64,000 nucleotides of DNA, taken from contig NZ_FNKL01000002.1 of the NCBI RefSeq assembly GCF_900100115.1, positions 434,001 through 498,000 of the forward strand, given 5' to 3'. Each line of letters opens with the position of its first letter. Position 1 is the first letter of the stretch. This document shows, piece after piece, positions 1 to 7,493 of this stretch. Source of the DNA: Chryseobacterium soldanellicola. GTDB lineage: Bacteria > Bacteroidota > Bacteroidia > Flavobacteriales > Weeksellaceae. The notes under the pieces are model-generated. The model was not told the origin of the DNA. It saw nothing but the letters and a program-made list of their open reading frames with translations, and searched no databases. A program made the translations under genes and the position numbers.

Positions 1-23
1 TATTTGTCTTATAAAATTCTACC

Positions 24-944
24 ATGAAAAAAGATTTTTACCTGACAAGATATGCCTTAATTATAAAAAGATTAGAAAGTTCTCCGGCTACCTATTCTCA
101 GCTGGAGGACTATCTTTTGAACTCATTCGAATTTCAGGATGCGGGGATCAAGAGCTACTCGATCCGTACGCTGCAGAGAGATATCCGTGAGATTTCTGAT
201 CTTTTTAATCTTTCCATTCACAACAAGAAAAAGGGAGATAACCGGTATTATATCGAAAGCCGCCCGATCATGGAGGTTGATGAATACAACCAAAAATTAC
301 TGGAATCTTTTCAGGTAAGCAACGCCCTTAATCTACATCCGGATTTCTCAGATTTTATCTTTTTTGAAAGCCGAAAACCTACGGGAATCGAGAATTTTTA
401 TGACCTTTTCTTTGCCATTCGTAACAAAAGAGTCGTGACTTTTGAGCATTACAATTACAAAAACAAATTGATGACTTCGCGAAAAGTGCATCCTTTAGCA
501 TTAAAAGAATCCAAAGACAGATGGTATCTGATTGCGATTGACACCAAAGATAAAACCCTGAAATCGTTTGGTTTAGACCGAATTAATTATCTCGATGTAA
601 GCGATACGAAGTTTAGAGAAAAATACAATTACAACTTCAGGGAACATTTTAAAAATGCTTTTGGCGTTATGAATCTTACTGAGCAAAAACCTCAGCAAAT
701 TGTCTTAAAATGTACAAGGCATCAGGGAGAATATATCAGGAGCTTTCCGCTTCACCAATCGCAAAAAGAGACCAGAGAAACGCCTGAAGATATTTATTTT
801 GAGTTCTTTTTGCATCCGACATATGACTTTATGCAGGAAATTCTTTCTTTCGGAAAAGAAGTTGTCGTCTTAGAACCTAAAACTTTAGTTGATGATATAA
901 GAACCCATTTAAAAACCTCTTTGGGAAATTATCCGGAGCTTTAA
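24..944 (+). CDS. WYL-domain transcriptional regulator
   Basis: Probable DNA-binding regulator that senses a ligand or nucleic acid through a WYL domain. The N-terminal ~85 residues are basic and helical, with SIRTLQRDIREI resembling the recognition helix of DeoR-type helix-turn-helix domains. Around residues 125-205 lies the WYL core, including KVHPLALKESKDRWYLIAID, where the family's W-Y-L triad is visible in RWYLIA. The last ~80 residues look like the WYL C-terminal extension (WCX). Its 306 residues are normal for one-HTH, one-WYL proteins. The ATG at 24 is preceded by only 23 bases of window, so the promoter cannot be judged. A TonB-C-like gene follows after about 60 bases and may be cotranscribed. 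WYL proteins often sit beside defence or DNA-damage genes, but none is seen here. Target genes are unknown. Confidence 0.85.
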   Translation: MKKDFYLTRYALIIKRLESSPATYSQLEDYLLNSFEFQDAGIKSYSIRTLQRDIREISDLFNLSIHNKKKGDNRYYIESRPIMEVDEYNQKLLESFQVSNALNLHPDFSDFIFFESRKPTGIENFYDLFFAIRNKRVVTFEHYNYKNKLMTSRKVHPLALKESKDRWYLIAIDTKDKTLKSFGLDRINYLDVSDTKFREKYNYNFREHFKNAFGVMNLTEQKPQQIVLKCTRHQGEYIRSFPLHQSQKETRETPEDIYFEFFLHPTYDFMQEILSFGKEVVVLEPKTLVDDIRTHLKTSLGNYPEL

Positions 945-1008
945 ATTTCATTGCTTATTCAGAATATCTGCTGTTTTTTGTTTACATTTACATTAAATAT
1001 TGCATCTC

Positions 1009-1632
1009 TTGAAACAAAAACTTTTCTATATTGTCTTCATTCTTCAGGCTTTCTTTTGTTTTTCACAACAGACGGAAGAGTTTATAAATGTGAAGAATTA
1101 TTACAACCACCACCGAATTTTATTAAATACGGAATTCAAGAAAAAATATGATGCTGAAACAAATGTTTTAAATAAAGATGCCATCAAACGTGATTTTCTG
1201 TTTTTTATGAAAAAAATGGACAGCATCGAAAATGTAGCATTGGTCGGAGCTTTACTAAAAACGAAAAATCTGGAAGATTTGAAGAAATTTGCCCGTAAAA
1301 GTCTGAATTCAGATGCTCCGGAAATTTTTCCCATCCATGACAAGCCGGCAAACTATCCCGGAGGCATGAATGCTTTAAGAAATGTTGTCTCTAATCTTTT
1401 TTATTCGGATGGCGTATATTCCGAGCAAAAATCAATCAAAACCAACGTAGCTTTTATTGTTGAACAAGACGGAACAATCACCAATGTGGAAGCACACGGC
1501 GACAATTTTACCTTTAACAGGCAGGCCGAGATTGCTTTATATTCTGTTCCAGAAAAATTTTCACCCGCCGTTTTCAAAGGAAATGCAGTGAGATACCGTT
1601 ATGTATTGCCCTTAACACTGAATGTCAATTAA
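1009..1632 (+). CDS. Secreted protein with TonB C-terminal-like domain
   Basis: Exported protein of unknown precise role. No ATG is available near the N-terminus. TTG codons at 1000 and 1009 are in frame; I prefer 1009 because it gives MKQKLFYIVFILQAFFCFSQ, a typical flavobacterial signal peptide ending before Q. The C-terminal ~90 residues (NYPGGMNALRNVVSN ... KTNVAFIVEQDGTITNVEAHG ... RYRYVLPLTLNVN) follow the pattern of the TonB C-terminal fold: PGG motif, strand, D-G-x-I-xNV strand, then a final beta strand. There is no membrane anchor plus proline-rich spacer as in true TonB, so energy transduction is doubtful. The stop codon directly abuts the tadA start, so the two are probably translated from one mRNA. 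An alternative is a generic TonB-box-like surface protein. Confidence 0.7.
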   Translation: MKQKLFYIVFILQAFFCFSQQTEEFINVKNYYNHHRILLNTEFKKKYDAETNVLNKDAIKRDFLFFMKKMDSIENVALVGALLKTKNLEDLKKFARKSLNSDAPEIFPIHDKPANYPGGMNALRNVVSNLFYSDGVYSEQKSIKTNVAFIVEQDGTITNVEAHGDNFTFNRQAEIALYSVPEKFSPAVFKGNAVRYRYVLPLTLNVN

Positions 1633-2064
1633 ATGTTTACCGACGAATATTACATGAAAATGGCTCTTCAGGAAGCCGAAATTGCCCTTGAAAAAGATGA
1701 GGTTCCCATTGGCTGCGTTATTGTCTCAAATAACAGAATAATCGCAAGAGCGCACAATCTTACAGAAACTTTAAATGACGTAACCGCTCATGCAGAAATG
1801 CAGGCTATTACTTCTGCAGCTCATTTTCTTGGCGGGAAATATTTAATAAATTGTACGCTTTACGTGACTTTAGAGCCTTGCGTGATGTGCTCCGGGGCGC
1901 TTTCGTGGTCGCAGATTTCAAAAGTTGTGATCGGGGCTAGAGATGAGCAAAGAGGTTTTATTAATAAAAACCTTTCCCTTCATCCAAAAACAGAAATCGT
2001 AAGCGGTGTTATGGAAAATGAATGCTCAACTATCGTGAAAGAATTTTTTAAATCAAAAAGATAA
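1633..2064 (+). CDS. tadA: tRNA-specific adenosine(34) deaminase TadA
   Basis: Zinc-dependent deaminase converting A34 of a tRNA anticodon (classically tRNA-Arg ACG) to inosine in the cytoplasm. The family signatures are intact: H53-A-E55, where Glu is the proton shuttle, and P82-C83-V-M-C86, supplying two zinc ligands, with the expected spacing. N-terminal YYMKMALQEAEIALEKDEVP and GCVIV are typical of TadA. Its 143 residues are the usual bacterial length. Its ATG directly follows the stop of the upstream secreted protein. The next gene is convergent, with stop codons only one base apart, so there is no room for a separate terminator hairpin. Some nucleoside or guanine deaminases share the zinc motifs, but overall similarity favours TadA. 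Confidence 0.95.
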   Translation: MFTDEYYMKMALQEAEIALEKDEVPIGCVIVSNNRIIARAHNLTETLNDVTAHAEMQAITSAAHFLGGKYLINCTLYVTLEPCVMCSGALSWSQISKVVIGARDEQRGFINKNLSLHPKTEIVSGVMENECSTIVKEFFKSKR

Positions 2065-2065
2065 A

Positions 2066-3016
2066 TCAGTTTTTACACGTAATATTGAAAATGCTTTTAT
2101 TTGATTTTTGATAAGAATTCTGATTGGTTTTTAATTCAATTCTGTGATATTTATATAATGTATTAAGATCATGGTAAGCATCGTCTTTAGGCACATTATA
2201 TTTATTTTTTGCCGTGTAAATTTCTGTTGAAGGATCATATTTATAATTAAATTTTAAAAACGTTTCTTCATCAAATTTTTCTTGCGACTCCCCTATTCCA
2301 TATGAAATGATGTTGTAAGATTTATTCCCAACAATCGATTCTTTGGGCTCAGATGAAGTGCCTTGAGAAAGATACATTTCAAATTCCTTTAATTCTTCGG
2401 GTTTGATATCTTTTCTTTCTGATGATGGTCGTTCCTTTCTTTCAAAATATAGTTTGTCATCTTTCAACTCGGCTGTAAAAGGTTTTACCATTACGCTGGA
2501 CGAATAATACGTCACAATAAAATCATTGTATTTTTGAAAATCAGCCTTATAAAAAGTTGCTTTTTCCTGATTGTATGAAGAAACGGACAATAGAATATCT
2601 TTAAATTGATCATTAAATTCTTTCAACAAAGGATAAGGAAGGCAATTGGCATCCGGACTCAAAACCGGCTGAATTCCCTGCTCGGAATTTCCGATAAATG
2701 CATCTTCATTACCATTAAAATTGCTGAACATTATTTTTGTACCCTTCACTTTCGGATCAAATCTTCCGTACACATCAAAAGGATATTGTGGAATATTAGG
2801 TTTAAAAGTGATCACATTTTTATTATCAATGCTCCATTTTCCTGCAATGATCTGCCCAAAAGTGAACATTGCAAAATCATGACTATCCAGCAACACCCAA
2901 TTATATCCGCCATCATCAGGATTTCCGGAGCTTACATGATACGTTCCGGCAACTTTTGTCTGTGATTTAACGAAACACAGGATTGACAAAAAGAAAATAA
3001 AGGTAAGCTTTTTCAT
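2066..3016 (-). CDS. Secreted protein of unknown function
   Basis: I do not recognise a family. The first ~18 residues (MKKLTFIFFLSILCFVKSQ) form a signal peptide with a Q at the cleavage side, as common in flavobacteria. The mature part begins KVAGTYHVSSGNPDDGGYNW and looks beta-rich, resembling a lipocalin-like or copper-resistance-like barrel at the start (V-L-L-D-S-H ... GKWSIDNKNVITFKPN). A more polar helical and acidic C-terminal half follows, with a Lys/Asn-rich tail and a lone C-terminal Cys (ITCKN). Two cysteines are far apart, so a disulfide is possible. It converges on tadA and diverges from the GG-leader peptide. No TAnnTTTG box is clear upstream. The function remains unknown. Confidence 0.6.
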   Translation of the reverse strand: MKKLTFIFFLSILCFVKSQTKVAGTYHVSSGNPDDGGYNWVLLDSHDFAMFTFGQIIAGKWSIDNKNVITFKPNIPQYPFDVYGRFDPKVKGTKIMFSNFNGNEDAFIGNSEQGIQPVLSPDANCLPYPLLKEFNDQFKDILLSVSSYNQEKATFYKADFQKYNDFIVTYYSSSVMVKPFTAELKDDKLYFERKERPSSERKDIKPEELKEFEMYLSQGTSSEPKESIVGNKSYNIISYGIGESQEKFDEETFLKFNYKYDPSTEIYTAKNKYNVPKDDAYHDLNTLYKYHRIELKTNQNSYQKSNKSIFNITCKN

Positions 3017-3124
3017 TCATTCAATTTAGTTTAAATTAAATAAAAACTTACACAAAATCTTAAATTAATCATAAAAAATTCAATCAGAAATAAAAATCAC
3101 ATCAAATATTTTAGATAAATCACT

Positions 3125-3132
3125 TATATTTG
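3125..3132 (+). promoter_or_regulatory. Putative -7 promoter box (TATATTTG)
   Basis: Exact match to the Bacteroidota TAnnTTTG element, 28 bases before the ATG of the GG-leader peptide. No clean TTTG is seen at the -33 position, so promoter strength may depend on an activator. Confidence 0.5.
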
Positions 3133-3160
3133 ATTAAATCAAATCAGTCAAATTATTACT

Positions 3161-3349
3161 ATGAGAAAATTATCAAGAAAAGAGACCGCAAAAATCAATG
3201 GCGGTATCAGACCAGATCAGTGTTTTTACACAGACGATAACGGAGTAAGAAAATTGGGATGCAGACTTCAACCCGTTCCAGATTGTTGCGGAGGATGGGT
3301 CTATCCTATTCCCGGACAAGATTGTATTGCTTGCGATGGTGGTCTATAA
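3161..3349 (+). CDS. Cys-rich peptide with double-glycine leader (bacteriocin-like)
   Basis: Small peptide of 62 residues. Residues 1-15 (MRKLSRKETAKINGG) read as a double-glycine leader of the ComC/bacteriocin type: basic start, hydrophobic/polar helix, then GG at 14-15. Cleavage there would leave a 47-residue core with six cysteines (21, 34, 42, 43, 55, 58), several Gly and Pro, and a GGL end. Six Cys fit three disulfides, or a modified RiPP. It is a lone gene with its own -7 box upstream and a strong hairpin terminator downstream. No PCAT-type transporter, modification enzyme or immunity gene lies within the window, so export would need a transporter encoded elsewhere. Flavobacteria carry many short leader-bearing peptides of unknown role; antimicrobial activity is an inference only. 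Confidence 0.7.
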   Translation: MRKLSRKETAKINGGIRPDQCFYTDDNGVRKLGCRLQPVPDCCGGWVYPIPGQDCIACDGGL

Positions 3350-3355
3350 AAAATG

Positions 3356-3385
3356 AAACAGCCTTTTTCAAGGCTGTTTTTTATT
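3356..3385. terminator. Bidirectional terminator between the GG peptide and coaX
   Basis: Perfect 10-bp stem (AAACAGCCTT / AAGGCTGTTT, 3356-3365 with 3370-3379) with a four-base loop, followed by T-rich sequence on the plus strand and A-rich sequence before the stem. It can stop both convergent genes. Confidence 0.85.
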
Positions 3386-4139
3386 TGTCTTTTCCTAAGA
3401 AATAAAGTCCTTTTAAGGTGTGAAGCCTGTCCATCACATGAATTTTCTCGGTCAGAGGCTTGTAAACATGAGAAACTCCGCCTGTTGCGACCACGAAACA
3501 ATCATCATTCACCTCATCATTAATCCTATCAATAAAACCTTCCACCATTCCTAGGAATCCGTAAACCATTCCGCTTTGCATGCAGGTTACGGTATCTAAT
3601 CCTAACACGGTTTTTGGTTTTACCAATTCAATTTCCGGAAGCTGGGCGGTCTGGCTTATCAATGAATTCAGAGCGGTGATGATTCCCGGGGCGATAATTA
3701 CGCCTAAAGTTTCCCCGCTTTCCGCAACACAACTTGCCGTAAGTGCGGTTCCGAAATCAAGAACGATTTTTTTCCTGTCGGGATACAGATTGTGGGCAGC
3801 AACAAGATTGGCATAAATATCCGTTCCCATCTGCTTCGATTTTGCCTGAACTTCCGAAGGTGTATTCCTGTCAACGATCACCGGAACGATCCCGTGAATT
3901 TTCCTGATCGCCGAGCTCATCGCCGTTGTAAGCTGAGGTACCACCGAACCGATAATTACTTTACTGATCTCTTTTGGCTCGATTTTATAGGTTTGATACA
4001 GCATCAGTATCTGAGCATACAGCTCATCCGGTGTTCTGTAAGGTTTTGTATTGACCACCCAGGAAATATCACAATTATCATCATCAAAAAGTCCAAATCT
4101 GATATTGCTGTTTCCTACGTTGATTACGATTGAATTCAT
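3381..4139 (-). CDS. coaX: Type III pantothenate kinase
   Basis: Cytoplasmic ASKHA-fold kinase for the first step of coenzyme A synthesis (pantothenate to 4'-phosphopantothenate). Seen: phosphate-1 loop NVGNSNIRFG at residues 7-16, the G105-T-D107 region followed by N111 (where most members read GxDR), phosphate-2 loop D128-FGTALT, and a C-terminal ATGG. Its 252 residues are a normal length. Two positions are unusual. The first loop starts with Asn where the family usually has Asp (DxGNT), and the arginine of GxDR is replaced by Ile. Overall homology is still clear, so I call it functional with modest doubt. It ends at a shared terminator, and the upstream M1 peptidase has its own terminator, so coaX is probably monocistronic. 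Confidence 0.9.
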   Translation of the reverse strand: MNSIVINVGNSNIRFGLFDDDNCDISWVVNTKPYRTPDELYAQILMLYQTYKIEPKEISKVIIGSVVPQLTTAMSSAIRKIHGIVPVIVDRNTPSEVQAKSKQMGTDIYANLVAAHNLYPDRKKIVLDFGTALTASCVAESGETLGVIIAPGIITALNSLISQTAQLPEIELVKPKTVLGLDTVTCMQSGMVYGFLGMVEGFIDRINDEVNDDCFVVATGGVSHVYKPLTEKIHVMDRLHTLKGLYFLGKDK

Positions 4140-4170
4140 TTAGTTTTAATAAAATAATTCCAAATTTATA

Positions 4171-4200
4171 AAAATAAAAAGGAGTATTTCACAATACCCC
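4171..4200 (-). terminator. Rho-independent terminator of the M1 peptidase gene
   Basis: On the minus strand GGGGTATT / AATACTCC form an 8-bp stem with one G-U pair (4181-4200), followed by a run of T with few interruptions (4171-4180). It separates the peptidase transcript from coaX. Confidence 0.75.
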
Positions 4201-4225
4201 CTCTATTTTATCTCTAAATATCTTG

Positions 4226-6061
4226 CTACTTCACTTCCACAAAATTATCCTCCGTATTCACATCGGCCATTCTTTGGCTAAAATCAATTCCCAGAACAGA
4301 TAATTGAGATTTCGTATAAGGTACAATCAATGTATATTCTTTCTGTGTCCACGGCCAGTAAGGCATTGTTTTAAAGTCGCCGTAAATATCTTTTTCTTTC
4401 CAGGTATGGGTCATATTTAACGGGATTTGATACGTAATCACTTTTTTATCTGTTGTCATTACACTGAAATCGATCGGCATCGGAACCTGTCCGTTATTCA
4501 CCAGAGTAATAGTTGTTGATTTTGCGTCGTATTTTACATCTTTAATTCCGTAATCGATGGTTTTTGTGGTGTTGATCCAATAATTCTGGAACCATTTCAA
4601 ATCCATTCCCGAAACTTTTTGGGCAATATGCAGAAAATCCCTGTCGGAAGGATGCTTCATACTCCATTGATCATAATATTGTTTCAATGTTTCAGCCAGA
4701 TTCTGCTCTCCCATGATGTAGCCCAACTGTACCAGATACAATTCACCTTTTACATAAGAAGCATACGTATAGGCTGTTCCGTTGTCGTGGTGATCACCCA
4801 GCCAAACTGCGGGTTCTTCGATTCCTTTTTTGATGAAATTTCTATATGCATCCACCGATTTCGCAAAAGGATTCGGCAATTCTTCCGGAAACAGCTGATA
4901 CATTACAAAACCTTCGGCATAGCTTGTAAAGCCTTCATCCATCCACGGACGCATCGATTCATTGGTGGCCAGCATCTGCTGATACCAGGAATGAGAACCT
5001 TCATGAGCCATTAATCCCATTAATCCTTCAATATCTTTAGCTTCCCCTAAAATCATGGTACACATTCCGTACTCCATTCCACCGTCGCCGCCCTGAATGA
5101 AAGCGTAAGTCGGATATGCATATTTTCCGAAATGGGAATTCATGATCTGGAAATATTTCGTCACATAAGGCTGAGCTTCTTCCCAAACTTTCGTCTTATC
5201 ATTATTTTGATATACTAAAAATACTTTCGGGCCTTGAGGAATATCAAAACTCTTTACAACATAATCTTTGTCTGCGCTCCAGGCGAAATCAAGTATATTT
5301 TTCGCCGTCCATCTCCAAGTTGCTTTATTTTTTTCAGCTTTGATTTTTGCATTGGTGTCGTAACCTTTAACTTCCGTCGGGTTTTCGAGAATTCCTCCTG
5401 CTCCGATTACGTAATCTTTATTAATTTTAATTGTGACATCAAAATCCGAAAACGGCGCATGAAATTCTCTTCCGATATAATCAAAAGTTGCCCAACCGTC
5501 GTAATCATATTCTGCAATTTTTGGATACCATTGTGTCATGGTCATATCAACGCCTTCTTTGTTATTTCTTCCGCTTCTTCTGATTTGCTGAGGGATCACA
5601 GCATCCCATTCCATAGTGAAACTGGTTGTTGAATTAGGCTTAATCGGTTCTGCCAGATACACTTTCATGATTGTTTCCTGAATTTCAAACTTTACGTCTT
5701 TTCCGTTTTGCTTGATCCAGTGAATATTTTGCGCTCCTTCCTGATCTTTCGGAATCGAAGCCAATCTTGAAACTCCATCTTTCTGCAATCTTGAATCACC
5801 ATTTTTACCCTGACCCGCCACTCTCTGATCCATCATTGAATTAGGCTTAAAAGCGTTCCAATACAAATGGAAATACACCACATTTAGCTCGTCCGGTGAA
5901 TTGTTGGTATATTCTAAAGCCTGATTTCCCTGATAAGTAAATTTTTCAGCGTTTACATCAATATTCATCTTGTATTTCGCAGCCTGCTGATAATAAGCTC
6001 CTTGCTGCGCGTGAAATTGAGAAATGATAAACGCAAAAATGATTGCAATCGATTTTTTCAT
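4226..6061 (-). CDS. Secreted M1-family metallopeptidase
   Basis: Zinc aminopeptidase of the gluzincin clan, exported (signal peptide about residues 1-19, ending FHAQ). The N-terminal beta-sandwich covers roughly residues 30-250. The catalytic domain holds GGMEYG (about 327-332), corresponding to the GxMEN substrate-binding motif, then HEGSH at 353-357 and the third zinc ligand E376 (in WMDEGF), with the 18-residue gap typical of M1. A C-terminal barrel domain follows. At 611 residues it matches the Bacteroidota periplasmic or outer-surface M1 enzymes rather than the longer PepN. No T9SS tail is seen. It has a likely promoter at 6079-6110 and a terminator at 4171-4200, so it is a single-gene unit. 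The role is presumably peptide scavenging; the substrate is unknown. Confidence 0.93.
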   Translation of the reverse strand: MKKSIAIIFAFIISQFHAQQGAYYQQAAKYKMNIDVNAEKFTYQGNQALEYTNNSPDELNVVYFHLYWNAFKPNSMMDQRVAGQGKNGDSRLQKDGVSRLASIPKDQEGAQNIHWIKQNGKDVKFEIQETIMKVYLAEPIKPNSTTSFTMEWDAVIPQQIRRSGRNNKEGVDMTMTQWYPKIAEYDYDGWATFDYIGREFHAPFSDFDVTIKINKDYVIGAGGILENPTEVKGYDTNAKIKAEKNKATWRWTAKNILDFAWSADKDYVVKSFDIPQGPKVFLVYQNNDKTKVWEEAQPYVTKYFQIMNSHFGKYAYPTYAFIQGGDGGMEYGMCTMILGEAKDIEGLMGLMAHEGSHSWYQQMLATNESMRPWMDEGFTSYAEGFVMYQLFPEELPNPFAKSVDAYRNFIKKGIEEPAVWLGDHHDNGTAYTYASYVKGELYLVQLGYIMGEQNLAETLKQYYDQWSMKHPSDRDFLHIAQKVSGMDLKWFQNYWINTTKTIDYGIKDVKYDAKSTTITLVNNGQVPMPIDFSVMTTDKKVITYQIPLNMTHTWKEKDIYGDFKTMPYWPWTQKEYTLIVPYTKSQLSVLGIDFSQRMADVNTEDNFVEVK

Positions 6062-6078
6062 TTAAAATTTTATTTTTT

Positions 6079-6110
6079 TAAAGATAAGTAAATTTTAAAA
6101 GAGGCTCAAA
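6079..6110 (-). promoter_or_regulatory. Promoter of the M1 peptidase gene
   Basis: On the minus strand TTTG (6107-6110), a 20-bp spacer, then TATCTTTA (6079-6086), one base off TAnnTTTG. Spacing fits the Bacteroidota consensus. It lies back to back with the rightward box at 6134. Confidence 0.6.
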
Positions 6111-6133
6111 TGCTTTTTCGTTATGGGAATTTA

Positions 6134-6141
6134 TATCTTTG
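6134..6141 (+). promoter_or_regulatory. -7 promoter box (TATCTTTG) that decides the next start
   Basis: Exact TAnnTTTG match. It contains the TTG at 6139 that would be the most upstream start of the following ORF, which makes that start untenable and points to the TTG at 6169. Confidence 0.6.
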
Positions 6142-6168
6142 AGTAAAAAAATAATTATTACTACTCTA

Positions 6169-6813
6169 TTGAAAAAAAACATTCTATATATTTTCATGTT
6201 GTGTACTTGCATTTATTGCACATCAAAAAAGCATATTTCGTCTTCAAAGGATCCAAGCGTTAAATCCGTGATAGAAAATGAAAGGCTTAATATTTTATAT
6301 AGAGGCATAAAAAATTATCTGACAATTTATGTTCCCCAATCGGATAGTATTACAGTAAGTGGATTAGGCGTTTATAAAGAGGGGGAAAATAAATATTCTA
6401 TTGCTCCTTCTACAGGTACATCAATGGAAATCACCATAATTAGTTTTGTTAAAGGAAAAGAAATAATTGAAAAAAGAGAATTTCGAATAGTAAACCTTGA
6501 GAAAGCTTTCGCAAGTATCGGAAACAAAATAGGAAAAATTACTTTATCTAAGGAAGAGCTTGCTACTTCTAAAATAGAATATTTCATTCCTCAATTTGTT
6601 ATGAAATTAGGGCGGGTGGGAAAGTTTCGCTACCAAATTAATGATGAAGAACCAACGGTTAATTATGGAGATGAATTTAATAAATCTGCCAAGGAAAAGA
6701 TTTACAATATGAAATCTGGTGACAGTATGATTATTGACAATTTAAATTCTAACCCAGAATTACAAAATGTTGATCTAAAAAAAGTAACGGAATTAGTGAT
6801 TGATATTAAATAA
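6169..6813 (+). CDS. Putative lipoprotein with GldM C-terminal-like domain
   Basis: The reading frame is open from a TTG at 6139, but that codon is part of a -7 box. Starting at TTG 6169 gives MKKNILYIFMLCTCIYCTS, a plausible lipoprotein signal whose Cys at 12, 14 or 17 could be lipidated. The body contains LYRGIKNYLTIYVPQSDS, then a GLGVYKEGENKYSIAP stretch and a final KREFRIVNL strand. These resemble the repeated Ig-like C-terminal domain of the gliding/T9SS protein GldM (R-G-x-x-N ... V-S-G-x-G ... Y-x-x-x-P). A second all-beta part follows with FVMKLGRVGKFRYQIND and a V-T-E-L-V-I-D-I-K end. There is no transmembrane helix as in GldM itself. It is likely a periplasmic lipoprotein of unknown job; a link to T9SS is inference only. 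Confidence 0.6.
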   Translation: MKKNILYIFMLCTCIYCTSKKHISSSKDPSVKSVIENERLNILYRGIKNYLTIYVPQSDSITVSGLGVYKEGENKYSIAPSTGTSMEITIISFVKGKEIIEKREFRIVNLEKAFASIGNKIGKITLSKEELATSKIEYFIPQFVMKLGRVGKFRYQINDEEPTVNYGDEFNKSAKEKIYNMKSGDSMIIDNLNSNPELQNVDLKKVTELVIDIK

Positions 6814-6842
6814 AAATATGTTCCTTTTATTTACTTAAAAAA

Positions 6843-7310
6843 TTAGTTTATTAAAAGCTTTTTAATCAAAGTTATCTGCCCCAAATGATAATAAGCGTGC
6901 TCAATCATTCCATCGATATTCCTTAAGTAGGTTCCATATTTTTCATCAATAAAAACTTCATTCATTTTAGAATCGGGCATTTGTGCTAATAAACTTGCAA
7001 ATCTTTCAGAATCCTTCCATAATTTGTTTAATAAATTCTCCCATTGTTCCTGAGAGTCAATTGGAGGAAGATCAAAACTATATTGATCTCTGATTTCCAA
7101 ATCACCCCCTTCAAAAACATTTACTAATCCTGCGATATAATAATCAATATGAAAAGTAAGCATGGCGATGGTGTTTAAAGAACCAATTTTTATTGTTGCC
7201 TGTTCCCAGGTTACATCTTTAAGCTGATCTTTAAAATTGGTATTGGCAATCCAAAGTCCGTCAAGCAAGACTTCGCGGAATCTTTTTGCTAACTGTGAAG
7301 TTGAACTCAT
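6843..7310 (-). CDS. DinB-like protein
   Basis: Small four-helix protein of 155 residues in the DinB/YfiT-like superfamily, which often bind a metal and include thiol-dependent transferases. Three histidines fit the metal triad: H54 (LTFHIDYYI), H138 and H142 (EHAYYHLGQI). The spacing is typical: one His in helix 2 and an HxxxH pair near the end. There is no signal peptide, so it is cytoplasmic. It is convergent with the GldM-C-like lipoprotein gene, with only about 30 bases between stop codons. The ATG at 7310 reads MSSTSQLAKRF. No specific substrate can be named. Confidence 0.8.
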   Translation of the reverse strand: MSSTSQLAKRFREVLLDGLWIANTNFKDQLKDVTWEQATIKIGSLNTIAMLTFHIDYYIAGLVNVFEGGDLEIRDQYSFDLPPIDSQEQWENLLNKLWKDSERFASLLAQMPDSKMNEVFIDEKYGTYLRNIDGMIEHAYYHLGQITLIKKLLIN

Positions 7311-7447
7311 TGTTTAGTTTTTTCAAAGATAATTAAATTTAAAATTTGAAAAATGCGAGGATTTTTAAACACAAATACCACAAATGAATGCACAATTTAA
7401 GCACAAATAAAATTAATGTTATTTCTGCTTTTAAGAAAAATAAAAAA

Positions 7448-7470
7448 CCTCAAATGCAAAACACTTGAGG
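7448..7470 (-). terminator. Rho-independent terminator of the DUF6909-type gene
   Basis: On the minus strand CCTCAAGTG / CATTTGAGG give a 9-bp stem with one G-U pair around a five-base loop, followed by a T-rich run (toward 7442). Confidence 0.8.
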
Positions 7471-7493
7471 CTTATATTTAATTAAAAATCAAA

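Noticed and set aside
951..1151. Small plus-strand ORF overlapping the TonB-C-like gene
   Set aside because: Out of frame with a gene that has a signal peptide and domain; no family features.
6372..6587. Minus-strand ORF inside the GldM-C-like gene
   Set aside because: Antisense shadow, no promoter box and no recognisable motif.
7371..7420. CACAAAT-type repeats downstream of the DUF6909-type gene as a CRISPR-like array
   Set aside because: Short irregular AT-rich similarity (ACACAAATACCACAAATG), no equal spacers.
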